Part shown: positions 24,634 to 32,737 of the stretch, piece after piece
Numbering within the stretch: the first letter of the stretch is position 1
Layout of the letters: each line of letters starts with the position of its first letter
DNA from: Microcoleus sp. LEGE 07076
Lineage (GTDB): Bacteria > Cyanobacteriota > Cyanobacteriia > Cyanobacteriales > Microcoleaceae
Reading direction: 5' to 3'
DNA: 32,737 nucleotides
Assembly (NCBI RefSeq): GCF_015207455.1
Contig: NZ_JADEWV010000058.1
Coordinates: 1-32,737, forward strand
The notes under the pieces: generated by a model
Told to the model about the DNA's origin: nothing
Database searches by the model: none
The model's input: only the letters and a program-made list of their open reading frames with translations
Program-made: the position numbers and the translations under genes

Positions 24634-24698
24634 GTAGGGTGCGTCGCGATCGAAAAGCCTTAAGGAAAGATCGAAAATCTCCGAGCGACGCACCTTAC
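24634..24698. repeat. Inverted-repeat element GTAGGGTGCGTCGC, copy B
   Basis: GTAGGGTGCGTCGC pairs with GCGACGCACCTTAC at the other end (one G-T type mismatch), with a loop containing GATCGAAAATCTCC. Same family as 7716-7779 and 24815-24870. Confidence 0.8.
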
Positions 24699-24729
24699 AT
24701 AATACTGGAAAAAACAACTCTCCATTCAC

Positions 24730-24764
24730 TGTTAACTGTTGACTGTTAACTGTTAACTGTTAAC
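24730..24764. repeat. Heptamer array TGTTAAC/TGTTGAC x5
   Basis: Five tandem heptamers: TGTTAAC, TGTTGAC, TGTTAAC, TGTTAAC, TGTTAAC. Confidence 0.9.
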
Positions 24765-24814
24765 ATCATGAGGATTGCAACCGGAATTGATATGACTGAT
24801 TAATTTTGCACCGC

Positions 24815-24870
24815 TGCGTCGCTCCGAGATTGTTGATTTTTTAAGAATTGTCGATCGCGACGCACCCTAC
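24815..24870. repeat. Inverted-repeat element GCGACGCACCCTAC, copy C (opposite orientation)
   Basis: The TGCGTCGC left end (about 24815) pairs with GCGACGCACCCTAC (24857-24870); the loop contains GAGATTGTTGAT and ATTGTCGATC. It lacks the outer GTAGGG of the other copies on the left, so it is slightly truncated. Confidence 0.75.
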
Positions 24871-24915
24871 GGCTAATGATATCAAATCCTCTCTTCATCG
24901 GAATAGTACATTCAC

Positions 24916-25008
24916 TGTTGACTGTTAACTGCCAACTGCCAACTGCCAACTGCCAACTGCCAACTGCCAACTGCCAACTGCCAACTGCCAACTGCCAACT
25001 GCCAACTG
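24916..25008. repeat. Heptamer array TGTTGAC-TGTTAAC-(TGCCAAC)x11
   Basis: In one register: TGTTGAC (24916), TGTTAAC (24923), then about eleven exact TGCCAAC units ending at 25008, only four bases from the kinase stop codon (25012-25014). TGCCAAC is TGTTAAC with TT changed to CC, suggesting a variant unit that expanded. Confidence 0.92.
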
Positions 25009-25011
25009 AAT

Positions 25012-26742
25012 TCAAGCTTGCATCACCACCCGTTCCGGGAGACTGACAATAAAAGTTGAGCCTTTCCCGTCCTCGCTTTCAACGCTAATTTCGCCGCCGA
25101 GAATTTGACACAAACGCTGGCTAATTGTCAATCCCAAACCCGTGCCTCCATACTTCTTAGTAGTCGAAGCATCAGCTTGGGTAAAAGGTTTGAATATCTG
25201 CTCTAATTGCTCGTTCGTCATGCCAATGCCAGTATCGCTGACTCGAAAAATCAAAATTTGAGAACTGTAGTTTGTACCAGAGTTACAATCCTTATTTTTG
25301 TTTTTTCTCGAAGCTTTCAATTTTTCATTTTTAATTCTTTCAACGCCGATAGTAATCACGCCTTTTTCAGTAAATTTGGCAGCGTTGCTGAGCAAGTTGA
25401 GCAGAATTTGCCGGACTTTCGGTTGGTCGGCGTACATTGTGCCGAGTTCGCCTTTGGTTTTCAGCGCTAAAGCATTGCCTTTTTTTTCTACTAGGGGTTG
25501 AGCCGTAGTTATCACTTCTTCAATCATTGTCGCTACGTCGAAGTTTTCCAAATAAAGCGTGACGTGGCCGGCTTCTATTTTGGAAATGTCGAGGATGTCG
25601 CTGATCATGTCGAGCAAATGTTTGCCTGCGGTTTGAATTTTTTCTAAGTCTGGGAGAAAGTCTTCGGAACCGGAATCTTGAGCATCTTCTTGCAGCATTT
25701 CGCTGTAGTTGATGATGGCGTTGAGGGGGGTGCGGAGTTCGTGGCTCATGTTGGCTAGAAATGCACTTTTCGAGCGGTTGGCGGCTTCGGCTGCTACTTT
25801 TGCTTCGTGCAAGTCTTCTGTATATTCTGCTACCCGCTGAATGAGTTCGTTGAGGGAAGTTGCTAGCACTCCTACTTCGTCGGAAGTAGTGACGGGTACT
25901 TGCAAATCGAAGTTGGATTCTTCTGTGACTCGCTGAGCGATCAGGGTGGTGGCTTCTAAGGGGCGGGCGATCGCCGCACTGGTGTATGCTGCAAGTATGG
26001 CTGCGATCGCGGCCGATACCAACAGAGAGCCAACGAGCACCAGAGTTCCGAGTTTTTCTGCATTCTCGTAGGTTCTAAATTCTTCGTCTGCTCGATCGCG
26101 AAAATTCTCTGCGAGTTTGGCTGAATCCTCCGAAAACTGTTGAAGTTTTAAAGCGGTTTCACCACTCACAAAATTGTTCAAGTTGCGCCCGAAAACCTGC
26201 CGCTGCTGCGGATTCAAAGCTGATAATTTCGCAGTCGCCAACAATTTTTGTACTTGTTGAAAGTATGATTCTACCGTCTTGCCGTTGACTTGACCGAACT
26301 TTTGAAGCATTTGGTAGTCTTTGGCAATTTCGGGATTTTTTGTCGGTGGCAGGGTTTGCAGTTGTTCTAGGATACCACTCATCTGAGCAACACGTGTTAG
26401 AAATTCCGAGCGTTGGCGATCGAAAATTTCCGGTTTTGTCACGCTTACCGCCAGCTCTTGCTGGTGAATTCTGACTTCCTGTACTGTATTATTAAGATTA
26501 GTCAAGATTTCTGCTTTATCTCGATCGATCGCCAGTTTTTCTCTAACTTGCTGCTTGTGATAGGATTCTACTCCCCGTCCCGCCACAGCACCCAAAATCG
26601 CAATACCAATGACCAAGGCGTATCCGCAGCCGATTTTCTGCCTGATACCCAAGCGGCCAAACAGACTTTTCAACCCTATTTGAGGAGCGTTATGCAGTTG
26701 ATTTTTCAAGGCTAAGGTTAAAGACATGGGGAATTTACTCAT
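25012..26742 (-). CDS. Membrane sensor histidine kinase with HAMP domain
   Basis: About 576 residues. A first membrane helix (about 39-58, [19 protein letters not shown]) and a second (about 233-256, [22 protein letters not shown]) bracket a 175-residue helical extracytoplasmic region of CHASE3/four-helix-bundle type. HAMP (about 258-310), a coiled coil, HisKA with [15 protein letters not shown] (phospho-His) and HATPase ([32 protein letters not shown]) follow, with no receiver domain. A basic insert [10 protein letters not shown] lies in the HATPase domain between its N and G1 boxes. ATG 26742 is preferred over GTG 26757 and ATG 26727 without a decisive ribosome site. The cognate regulator is not adjacent. 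Confidence 0.94.
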   Translation of the reverse strand: MSKFPMSLTLALKNQLHNAPQIGLKSLFGRLGIRQKIGCGYALVIGIAILGAVAGRGVESYHKQQVREKLAIDRDKAEILTNLNNTVQEVRIHQQELAVSVTKPEIFDRQRSEFLTRVAQMSGILEQLQTLPPTKNPEIAKDYQMLQKFGQVNGKTVESYFQQVQKLLATAKLSALNPQQRQVFGRNLNNFVSGETALKLQQFSEDSAKLAENFRDRADEEFRTYENAEKLGTLVLVGSLLVSAAIAAILAAYTSAAIARPLEATTLIAQRVTEESNFDLQVPVTTSDEVGVLATSLNELIQRVAEYTEDLHEAKVAAEAANRSKSAFLANMSHELRTPLNAIINYSEMLQEDAQDSGSEDFLPDLEKIQTAGKHLLDMISDILDISKIEAGHVTLYLENFDVATMIEEVITTAQPLVEKKGNALALKTKGELGTMYADQPKVRQILLNLLSNAAKFTEKGVITIGVERIKNEKLKASRKNKNKDCNSGTNYSSQILIFRVSDTGIGMTNEQLEQIFKPFTQADASTTKKYGGTGLGLTISQRLCQILGGEISVESEDGKGSTFIVSLPERVVMQA

Positions 26743-26757
26743 CACCCTTATAGGCAC

Positions 26758-27099
26758 TACCTACATTCTAATTGATGCCTGGGTGAGGGTAAATAAAGTT
26801 CTTGCTTCGGCCCGGATTTCGGCAGTTATCGGGTCTTTGCAGGGTTCCACAGCTCGATCGGCTTGACAGTTGACAGCAGTTACGATCGACCAACTATAGC
26901 GGTTGTCAACTGACTGAGGAATTGATCGATTAATCTAAAATTCTTCAATTCCCCAATTTTTCAATCTCAAATCTGTACCAGTACCCGATCGATCCGATCC
27001 TCAGTTATACAAAAAGCGAGTTATAAGTTGCAAGTTAGCAGTTAGATTCGCGATCGAAAACTCCCCTCTACTCGCAACCCAAAAATTATCGCTGTTCCT
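26758..27099. other. Spacer, no gene seen
   Basis: A 342-bp region between two minus-strand genes. It includes an imperfect inverted pair around CAGTTGACAGCAG and GTTGTCAACTG (about 26865-26912) and an A/T-rich segment; neither is strong enough to call as a regulator site. The kinase promoter should lie within it. Confidence 0.5.
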
Positions 27100-27621
27100 C
27101 TACTGGCAAAGTTTAAATTGTGCTATTTCAGCAGGAATTTTTGAAGCATTAGGTACGCTAGCAGAAGTAGGAACGAAGATTCCCATGCCGAAACTGCAAC
27201 CCTCTGCCGTCGTGCATTCCCCAGGCTTAGCAGTGATTTGATATTCGCCTTGGGATGGCGGAGTAAAAGAGATTGAAGACAGTTCACCAGTCTTTTGACT
27301 CGTACCAATTTCTTGACCGTTGGCATCCTTGAGAGTTAGGTTTAAATCCTGGCAATTGCCGTCGCAAGTGGCAACAAAAGTATACTCTGTATCTGGATGC
27401 AGCGTGGCTCTAAACGGAGATGAAACTTGCTTGCGAACTTGGCCCAGCAACGGCACAAATACTAATTTTTGACCGCTCCTAGAACGCTGGTCAACTTCTG
27501 TTTTCAAGCGACAAACAACCGTTTTTTGGCTGTCTGTCAGTTCTTGAGCGATCGCATTGCCTACAATTGCAGTACCTAGCAGCAGCGCCATACCAGAAAT
27601 AACCAGATTTTTGATCTTCAT
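27100..27621 (-). CDS. Exported protein of unknown function (173 residues)
   Basis: Begins MKIKNLVISGMALLLGTAIV with a likely Sec signal peptide cleaved after about NAIA (residue 25), giving a periplasmic or secreted protein of about 148 residues. The mature part is beta-rich with repeated hydrophobic strands (YTFVATCDGNCQDLNLTL, ISFTPPSQGEYQIT) resembling the small beta-sandwich of pre-peptidase C-terminal domains. Six cysteines (pairs near CDGNC and CTTAEGC, one near the start and one at the end) suggest disulphides. No enzymatic motif was seen. ATG 27621; the neighbours do not point to a role. Confidence 0.8.
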   Translation of the reverse strand: MKIKNLVISGMALLLGTAIVGNAIAQELTDSQKTVVCRLKTEVDQRSRSGQKLVFVPLLGQVRKQVSSPFRATLHPDTEYTFVATCDGNCQDLNLTLKDANGQEIGTSQKTGELSSISFTPPSQGEYQITAKPGECTTAEGCSFGMGIFVPTSASVPNASKIPAEIAQFKLCQ

Positions 27622-27760
27622 TGATGTCCCTTAAAGCTAATTTTGGGTGATTGCAATAGACCCCTTTTGGCGGCTGTCTATTGAGTTATCTGGAGCCTAT
27701 CACATCTGTTGCGAATTGGCCAAACAGGGAATTGGAAATTGGGAATGGGGAATGGGGAAT

Positions 27761-27795
27761 TGTTGGCTGTTGACTGTTGACTGTTGAGTGTTGAC
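27761..27795. repeat. Heptamer array TGTTGAC-type x5
   Basis: TGTTGGC, TGTTGAC, TGTTGAC, TGTTGAG, TGTTGAC in tandem, preceded by GGGAATGGGGAATGGGGAAT, another low-complexity repeat. Same heptamer family as the arrays near 2794 and 24730-25008. Confidence 0.88.
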
Positions 27796-27848
27796 TAATA
27801 ACAACTAACAATTAACAATTGCCAACTAACAACTGACTAATCACTAAA

Positions 27849-28415
27849 TCATTTCTTGCGAAACTTCCAAGCGGGAACAAACTTAGAATCTCCCCAAACG
27901 CCGCGGCGATTTTTCTTAGCTTCGGCTTCCGCTTGTTGCACAATACTTGCACTCGGACAGTTTTTTAAGTAAGGAACGTAAACCATTGCTAATCCTTCTC
28001 GAACCAAAACTTCTTGGGCAAATTTACCGTTTGGCAGACGAACTTCGCTAATTTTGCGGCCGTAGCGGTCGGTATCGGTAACGGTCAAAACAACGCGACC
28101 GCCTCCTTCTTTTACTAGCTGCTCCATTTTTTGGTATGCTTGCGTACCCCACTTAAACTGATTTTTATCTGCTGCTTTTTTGCTGTTTTTTTCAGCGTTG
28201 GTGTGGGGGACTTCCGGTGCATCTATACAGGCAAAACGCACTTTGATATCCTTCCCGTCGCTATCGCTGGCGACAAGGGTGTCGCCGTCGCTGACTCGTT
28301 TCACAGCATAATTGTTGGGCGGTAGCTTTTGCGGACATCCAGAAAGTAGGAACAGCAGAACAACTGCACTCAAGCGGGTGATTTTAGCGGCAAGGGCGAT
28401 TTTATTTGGGTTCAT
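27849..28415 (-). CDS. Thermonuclease (SNase-like) lipoprotein
   Basis: A 188-residue staphylococcal-nuclease-type enzyme with a signal peptide and lipobox LLSGC (Cys27), so it is probably membrane-attached outside the cytoplasm. The OB-fold core has VKRVSDGDTLVASD, the catalytic Arg/Asp segment VRFACIDAPEVP, and DTDRYGRKISEV with the second catalytic Arg; it ends in RRGVWGDSKFVPAWKFRKK. Ca2+-dependent DNA/RNA cleavage is expected; both Arg and acidic residues are present. It starts only 12 bp after the polA stop on the same strand, so the two are probably co-transcribed. Start ATG 28415. Confidence 0.93.
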   Translation of the reverse strand: MNPNKIALAAKITRLSAVVLLFLLSGCPQKLPPNNYAVKRVSDGDTLVASDSDGKDIKVRFACIDAPEVPHTNAEKNSKKAADKNQFKWGTQAYQKMEQLVKEGGGRVVLTVTDTDRYGRKISEVRLPNGKFAQEVLVREGLAMVYVPYLKNCPSASIVQQAEAEAKKNRRGVWGDSKFVPAWKFRKK

Positions 28416-28427
28416 AATTTTCTCTGT

Positions 28428-31400
28428 TTATTTAGTCTCCATCCAATTTTGCCCCGCGTGGATGTCAACTATTAGCGGTACGCTAAGCGGCAGAGCATTT
28501 TCCATCGCCGTTCTAATTTTCGGCTGCAATTCTTCCCATTCATCGGGAGGTACTTCAAAGATTAATTCATCGTGCACTTGCAGCAGCAGCCGCGCCTGAT
28601 AGTTTTGCAAAATTTTGTCTACCTCAATCATGGCAAGTTTAATGATATCAGCACTGGAGCCTTGAATGGGAGCGTTGGCTGCGGCGCGCAAAGATTGCGC
28701 GTCATCTCTGCTGAGAGATTTAAGTCTATCGGAGTGAATGTCTTGGGGATTGCGGCCTTTTAAGTCCAGGATGCTTTGACTCTGGAATTTTAAATAGCGG
28801 CGGCGGCCGAGTATTGTGGTAACGTATCCGAGGGCGATCGCCTCTTTTTTTACTTTCTCCAAAAATTCAAAAACCTTACTGTAACGCTCGTTAAATCGTT
28901 CAATGAATTTTTTACCGTCTGCTGAAGTTTTGCCCATCGAACGACCAAACTTAATCGCCCCCATACCATAGATTACCCCAAAATTAATCGTTTTGCCAAA
29001 CCGTCTTTCGTCCGGCGTTACTTCCTCTTTTTCAAACAACAGTTGAGCCGTCACGGTATGCACATCTCGGTTATTTTGGTAAGCTTCAATTAACACAGGT
29101 TCTTGGCTCAAATGAGCCAAAATTCGCAGCTCAATTTGAGAATAGTCAGCCGACACCATCAGCCAACCTGCTTCCGGTAAAAAAGCCTTGCGAATTTGTC
29201 GCGAAAACTCGGTGCGGATGGGAATATTTTGTAAATTTGGATTGGAAGAAGAAAGCCTGCCCGTACCAGTTGCAGCTTGGTTGAAATCTGTATGTACTCG
29301 CCCGGTATCGACACGCACTAACTGCGGCAAAGCATCGACATAAGTTGATTTCAACTTAGATAATGTTCGGTGTTCTAATAAATCGTCTACAATCGGGTGG
29401 TCTCCTTGCAATTTATCCAAAACAGCCGCGTCTGTAGAGTATCCTGTTTTGGTTTTGCGAGACTTTTTCTGAAACTCATCGGGTATTTTTTCTAACAAGA
29501 TTTCGCTGAGTTGTTTTGGGGAACCTAAATTAAACTTTCTCCCCGCTGCGGCATAAGTTTTTTCTTCTATTTCTGCTAAGCTTTTTTCTAGCTGCTGCGA
29601 AAGTGTGTTGAGATAAGCTGCATCAATGCGAATTCCGCAGTATTCCATTTCTGCTAAAATTGGTTCTAGGGGCTGTTCAACTTCCAGCAGCAACTTGTGC
29701 AAAGACTTATCTGGAAAGTTAGCTTCATCAGCTTTATCTAATTCGGTTCTCAGTTTACCTACTAACCCAAATGTGGTGTGAACATCCATGCCGCAGTAGT
29801 CAGCTACTTTGACAATGCTGATGTCAGCAATTGTTTTGTTTTTGGGTACTAATTCATTGTAACTTGTTGCGACAATACCTAAGTATTTCCTTGACAATTC
29901 GCTGAGACTGTGGCTGGTTTCTGGATTGAGTACGTAACTGGCTAGCATGGTGTCGAAGATGACTCCGGCTAGTTTGATTCCCTGACAGCGCAGGATCGAT
30001 CGATCGAATTTAGCATTTTGCAGCGCCTTGGGATAATTCTCGCTTGACAAAATCGGACGCAAAGCATTTAAAACTGTAGCTTTGTCCAAGTTTTTACCAG
30101 TTTTGTGTCCCGTGGGAATGTAAGCGACATCCTCTTCACCGGTTCCCCAACAGCAGCCAATTCCGACTAATTCGGCATCTCGCGGTTCGAGGGCGGTGGT
30201 TTCGGTATCCCACGCCACGGGTGAGGTTTTGTCGGTGAAAGTTTCCAGCAGTTGAACTAATTCGTTTAACTGTTCGGTTGTTTGAATTATTCGGGGTTTA
30301 ATGGGTAATTTGTTTGCTTGCTGGGCGGCTTTGGTGTCATCATGACTCCAAAACCACAATTCATCTGCTTCTGAACTTTCACCTGTTTGAGGTGACTTAT
30401 CTATTGTGGGGTGGGCATCTTGCCCGCCCAAAGCAACAGGCATCTTGCCTGTTCCACTGTCGGCAACAGGCATCTTGCCTGTTCCACTCTCCAGTGAATT
30501 GATTGTGGGGTGGGCATCTTGCCCGCCCAAAACAACAGGCATCTTGCCTGTTCCACTCTCCAGTGAATTGATTGTGGGGTGGGCATCTTGCCCGCCCAAA
30601 ACAACAGGCATCTTGCCTGTTCCACTCTCCAGTGAATTGATTGTGGGGTGGGCATCTTGCCCGCCCAAAACAACAGGCATCTTGCCTGTTCCACTCTCCA
30701 GTGAATTGATTGTGGGGTGGGCATCTTGCCCGCCCTTTTCTAATGGTTCTTCTACACCGCCAAACCGTTTTTGAATTTGTTTTACTTTGCTTAAAAATGT
30801 CTTGAATTCCAGTTTTTCCAGCATCGAAATCAAGGCTGATTCATCAAAACCTGTAAGTTCGCAATCCTCTAAGTTGATTTCTAAGGGAACTTCTTGGACA
30901 ATTGTCGCCAAGCGCTGAGAATGATAAGCAGCTTCTTTGCCTTCTTCTAGCTTTTTTTTGGTTGCGCCTTTAATCTCGTCTATCGCAGCATAAATGCCGT
31001 CGAGGGTGTTGTAAGCTTCTAGCAATTGCAGGGCGGTTTTATCGCCGATGCCTTTAACTCCGGGAATGTTATCGGATTTGTCGCCGCAGAGGGCTTTGTA
31101 ATCTATTACTTGTGCGGGCAAAATACCGAGTTTGGCTTTGACTTCTTCCGGGCCGTATTCTTGGGATTTGCCTTTTCCCGATCGCCTGAGTTCCTCGGTA
31201 CTCAAATATAACACGCTGATGTTTTTTTCGGTTTCTACTAATTGAAACAAATCTCGATCGCCCGTCAGGATTTTGACCTGATAACCGGCGGCGCTGGCTT
31301 TGTTGGCTAAAGTTCCCAAAACATCGTCTGCCTCGAAACCCGGAGCGGTGACTGCTGGTAAATTGAGATAGGTGAGCAGTTCTTGCAGGTTTTTGAGATC

Positions 31401-31706
31401 GGGGATAAAATCTTCGGGTGTTTCCGCACGACCGGCCTTGTAAGTTTGGTCTGCTTCGTGGCGAAAAGTGGGCGTGGCGAGGTCAAAGGCGATCGCCATG
31501 TACTGGGGATCGTGGGCGGCCATGACTTCCAGCAGCGACTTGAGAAAGCCAAAACAGACGCTGGTGGGAATGCCTGTGGTAGTTCGCAAACCTCCGTCTC
31601 GACTTTTGGCGAAGGCGAAGTAGGAGCGAAAGGCCAGGGAGTGGCCGTCAACTAGGATGAAGGTGGGAACTTGATTTGCCGACACTGACACAAATAGCGA
31701 TCGCAC
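28428..31706 (-). CDS. polA: DNA polymerase I with a repeat-encoded linker
   Basis: A 1092-residue enzyme for gap filling and primer removal. The 5' nuclease domain (about 12-300) shows ILVDGHSLAFRSYFAF, GFEADDVLG, LTGDRD and GDKSDNIPGVKGIG. The 3'-5' exonuclease domain has WDTETT (DxE), NAKFDRS and YCGMDVHTT, so proofreading residues look intact. The polymerase domain has SADYSQIELRILAHLS, RRFGKTINFGVIYG and LLQVHDELIFEVP. Residues about 324-435, between the first two domains, are five GGQDAHPTI and five GTGKMPV units encoded by palindromic repeats, making the protein over 100 residues longer than usual. No ATG precedes the conserved start; GTG 31706 is used, with GTG 31685 (VSANQVPTF) an equally plausible choice. 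Confidence 0.97.
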   Translation of the reverse strand: MRSLFVSVSANQVPTFILVDGHSLAFRSYFAFAKSRDGGLRTTTGIPTSVCFGFLKSLLEVMAAHDPQYMAIAFDLATPTFRHEADQTYKAGRAETPEDFIPDLKNLQELLTYLNLPAVTAPGFEADDVLGTLANKASAAGYQVKILTGDRDLFQLVETEKNISVLYLSTEELRRSGKGKSQEYGPEEVKAKLGILPAQVIDYKALCGDKSDNIPGVKGIGDKTALQLLEAYNTLDGIYAAIDEIKGATKKKLEEGKEAAYHSQRLATIVQEVPLEINLEDCELTGFDESALISMLEKLEFKTFLSKVKQIQKRFGGVEEPLEKGGQDAHPTINSLESGTGKMPVVLGGQDAHPTINSLESGTGKMPVVLGGQDAHPTINSLESGTGKMPVVLGGQDAHPTINSLESGTGKMPVADSGTGKMPVALGGQDAHPTIDKSPQTGESSEADELWFWSHDDTKAAQQANKLPIKPRIIQTTEQLNELVQLLETFTDKTSPVAWDTETTALEPRDAELVGIGCCWGTGEEDVAYIPTGHKTGKNLDKATVLNALRPILSSENYPKALQNAKFDRSILRCQGIKLAGVIFDTMLASYVLNPETSHSLSELSRKYLGIVATSYNELVPKNKTIADISIVKVADYCGMDVHTTFGLVGKLRTELDKADEANFPDKSLHKLLLEVEQPLEPILAEMEYCGIRIDAAYLNTLSQQLEKSLAEIEEKTYAAAGRKFNLGSPKQLSEILLEKIPDEFQKKSRKTKTGYSTDAAVLDKLQGDHPIVDDLLEHRTLSKLKSTYVDALPQLVRVDTGRVHTDFNQAATGTGRLSSSNPNLQNIPIRTEFSRQIRKAFLPEAGWLMVSADYSQIELRILAHLSQEPVLIEAYQNNRDVHTVTAQLLFEKEEVTPDERRFGKTINFGVIYGMGAIKFGRSMGKTSADGKKFIERFNERYSKVFEFLEKVKKEAIALGYVTTILGRRRYLKFQSQSILDLKGRNPQDIHSDRLKSLSRDDAQSLRAAANAPIQGSSADIIKLAMIEVDKILQNYQARLLLQVHDELIFEVPPDEWEELQPKIRTAMENALPLSVPLIVDIHAGQNWMETK
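30403..30736. repeat. In-frame palindromic repeat array inside polA
   Basis: 69-bp units start at 30502, 30571, 30640 and 30709, with an earlier start at 30403 that has an extra 30-bp half-unit. Each unit has two palindromic cores, GGGCGGGCAAGATGCCCACC-type and AACAGGCAAGATGCCTGTT, both built around GCAAGATGC. The period of 23 codons keeps the polA frame; the other strand is open too. Confidence 0.93.
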
Positions 31707-31997
31707 GAAAGTATTTTTTTATTGTAGCCAGTTGTCATGCCAGTTAAAAAAAATAACGCAACTGAAAATAAGCTCTAAACCTTTGTACAATCAGTCATTG
31801 GCAATTCTCAAATCGAAAATCTCAAATTTTTTTCAATCGGAAACTCGACTCGCCAGCAGACTTGAGAACGCTTGACGCTCGATCGCGATCGGCTGATTGT
31901 GCAGCTTGCCTGAGAATGCTAGAAGATAAGAAGTACGATTCCCGCTCGGGATAGCTTCGCTTCATGCAAATTTATCAACACCTGCCGATCGAAGCCT
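31707..31997. other. Divergent spacer between polA and the J-domain gene
   Basis: A 291-bp region with A/T-rich sequence near 31735-31830 and several CGATCG sites. It must carry promoters for both flanking genes, but no clear motif pair, hairpin or small gene was seen. Confidence 0.5.
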
Positions 31998-32737
31998 ATG
32001 GCTGATATTAATCGATGCTACGAAATCCTCGAAATAGAGCCTGGAGCTTCCTTAGAAGAAATTAAACGCGCCTACAGGGATTTAGCGTTTGTGTGGCATC
32101 CCGATAGATTGGCCCACAACGATCGCCTGCAACAAAAAGCTGAACAAAGATTAACAGAAATTAATCAAGCTTACGAAGAGTTAGTGTTGTTTCTGAGTCA
32201 GCCGGAATCGAGGTCGATCGACAAACAGTTTCAGCAGCAGCCACCACCCCCTGCGCCGCCGGAAAAGCCACTGAGAAGGCGTTCTGGAAAATCAGCCGCC
32301 AGGCATGGTTCCCAGCGCCGTCAAACCCGCCCCAAAGCCTCCTCCAAAAAATTTTCAACTCAAAACAACTCTTCAAGCAACAAACGATTTACCGCTAAAA
32401 ATCGGGAAGCGTCGCGGACAAGAAAGCCATTGGGGCGCAGCGCGGCGAGGAAAGCGCGCCCATCTCAAAACTATCTAAACCTTACCCGGAAAAACAAAAG
32501 AGAGTTTCCGACTCAATACTCCAAACCGCAGCCATCTCAAAACAGTTTAACTTTCCCTTGGGGGCCGCTGGCGATGGCCGCGGCGAGTTACGCTGTGACG
32601 GGCTGCATTTTGACGAAATCCGAGGCCCCGCTGTGGATGTGGGCTTTAATCTGGGGTGCGGATTGGCTGTGGGCCGCAATTTTGCTGGCGGAGGGTTCGG
32701 CTACGCCTAAAGTGTGGCTGGCGGCGCTGGTTTTGGC
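31998..32737 (+). CDS. J-domain protein with basic linker and membrane segments, 3' end cut by window edge
   Basis: Open from ATG 31998 to the window edge (246 codons). Residues 4-67 are a J domain (CYEILEIEPGASLEEIKRAYRDL) with the HPD motif (WHPDR, 35-39) that stimulates DnaK ATPase. A proline stretch (PPPPAPP) and a very basic, Ser/Gln-rich linker (about 92-185, many RR/KK pairs) follow. Then come hydrophobic segments (about 188-205, WGPLAMAAASYAVTGC, and 207-246, LWMWALIWGADWLWAAILL), suggesting a membrane-anchored co-chaperone with its J domain in the cytoplasm. The J domain lacks DnaJ-type zinc and substrate domains. Its client and the rest of its C-terminus are unknown. Confidence 0.9.
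   Translation, partial: MADINRCYEILEIEPGASLEEIKRAYRDLAFVWHPDRLAHNDRLQQKAEQRLTEINQAYEELVLFLSQPESRSIDKQFQQQPPPPAPPEKPLRRRSGKSAARHGSQRRQTRPKASSKKFSTQNNSSSNKRFTAKNREASRTRKPLGRSAARKARPSQNYLNLTRKNKREFPTQYSKPQPSQNSLTFPWGPLAMAAASYAVTGCILTKSEAPLWMWALIWGADWLWAAILLAEGSATPKVWLAALVL

Larger units (their letters stand above)
24416..25011. other. Repeat-packed spacer upstream of clpB, no gene seen
   Basis: A 596-bp spacer between clpB (-) and the 3' end of the membrane kinase gene (-). It contains hairpin copies B and C, two heptamer arrays, and sequence GCAACCGGAATTGATAT (about 24777-24793), which resembles the termini of the 2111-2215 MITE-like element, with a partial mate GATATCAAATCC near 24878. The clpB promoter should lie at about 24420-24560 but is not obvious. 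Apparent reading frames such as GSWQLAVGSWQL come from the heptamers. Confidence 0.7.

Noticed and set aside
24800-25015. Frame encoding GSWQLAVGSWQL repeats
   Set aside because: Purely a translation of the TGCCAAC heptamer array, with no start signal or domain.
30401-30774. Plus- and minus-strand repeat-only frames over polA (GILPVPLSSELIVGWASCPP and ARCLLFWAGKMPTPQ types)
   Set aside because: They are products of the 69-bp palindromic repeat read in other frames; only the polA frame has domain sequence on either side.

Overview
The window is cyanobacterial chromosome, most likely from a filamentous Oscillatoriales-type organism (Microcoleus/Oscillatoria-like; this genus-level guess is inference). 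The support is: abundant HIP1 octamers (GCGATCGC) in genes and spacers, cyanobacterial versions of IspG, ClpB, PolA and a GUN4-domain kinase, and many short palindromic and heptamer repeats of the kind that fill such genomes. No rRNA, tRNA, CRISPR array or full-length transposase gene was seen.

Layout. 1-2059 (-): Cu-type CPx P-type ATPase, cut by the window edge. 2060-4746: repeat-rich spacers around a small unknown protein and a lipoprotein-type C-terminal processing protease. 4747-7719: IspG (-), then a Ser/Thr kinase-GUN4-membrane fusion (+). 7791-9804: a toxin-antitoxin island with an orphan Phd/YefM-type antitoxin, MazEF, a duplicated 3' fragment of the Phd gene, a winged-helix/HicB fusion, a small unknown protein and a start-less YgiT-type zinc-finger remnant. 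9808-11766: a stand-alone class III cyclase and a metallophosphoesterase. 11881-14472: an OmpR-type regulator, a GST, an orphan 93-residue protein and HisG. 14906-18813 (-): a receiver-cyclase preceded by a PAS/GAF hybrid histidine kinase, a probable signalling pair. 19277-20614 (-): a decayed DUF262 + HEPN-nuclease pair. 20818-21681: a small conserved-looking protein and two tandem ribbon-helix-helix paralogues. 21800-24415 (-): ClpB. 25012-26742 (-): a membrane histidine kinase. 27100-27621 (-): a small exported protein. 27849-31706 (-): PolA followed at 12 bp by a lipoprotein-type thermonuclease. 31998-end (+): a J-domain membrane protein, cut by the edge.

The most distinctive feature is how repeats interact with genes. 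A palindromic element with core AACAGGCAAGATGCCTGTT sits in frame inside both PolA (about 110 residues between the 5' nuclease and 3'-5' exonuclease domains) and the metal ATPase (about 50 residues just after DKTGT). It is translated in two different frames in the two proteins. Other repeats supply the stop codons or C-terminal tails of the kinase, the metallophosphoesterase and the 2592-2798 gene. Several defence/TA-type genes are visibly decaying: HEPN with one in-frame TGA, DUF262 with an internal deletion and a lost motif, a Phd fragment, and the zinc finger without a start.

Signalling is over-represented (two cyclases, two histidine kinases, one kinase, one OmpR regulator), while housekeeping genes (ispG, hisG, clpB, polA) are scattered among them without large operons.
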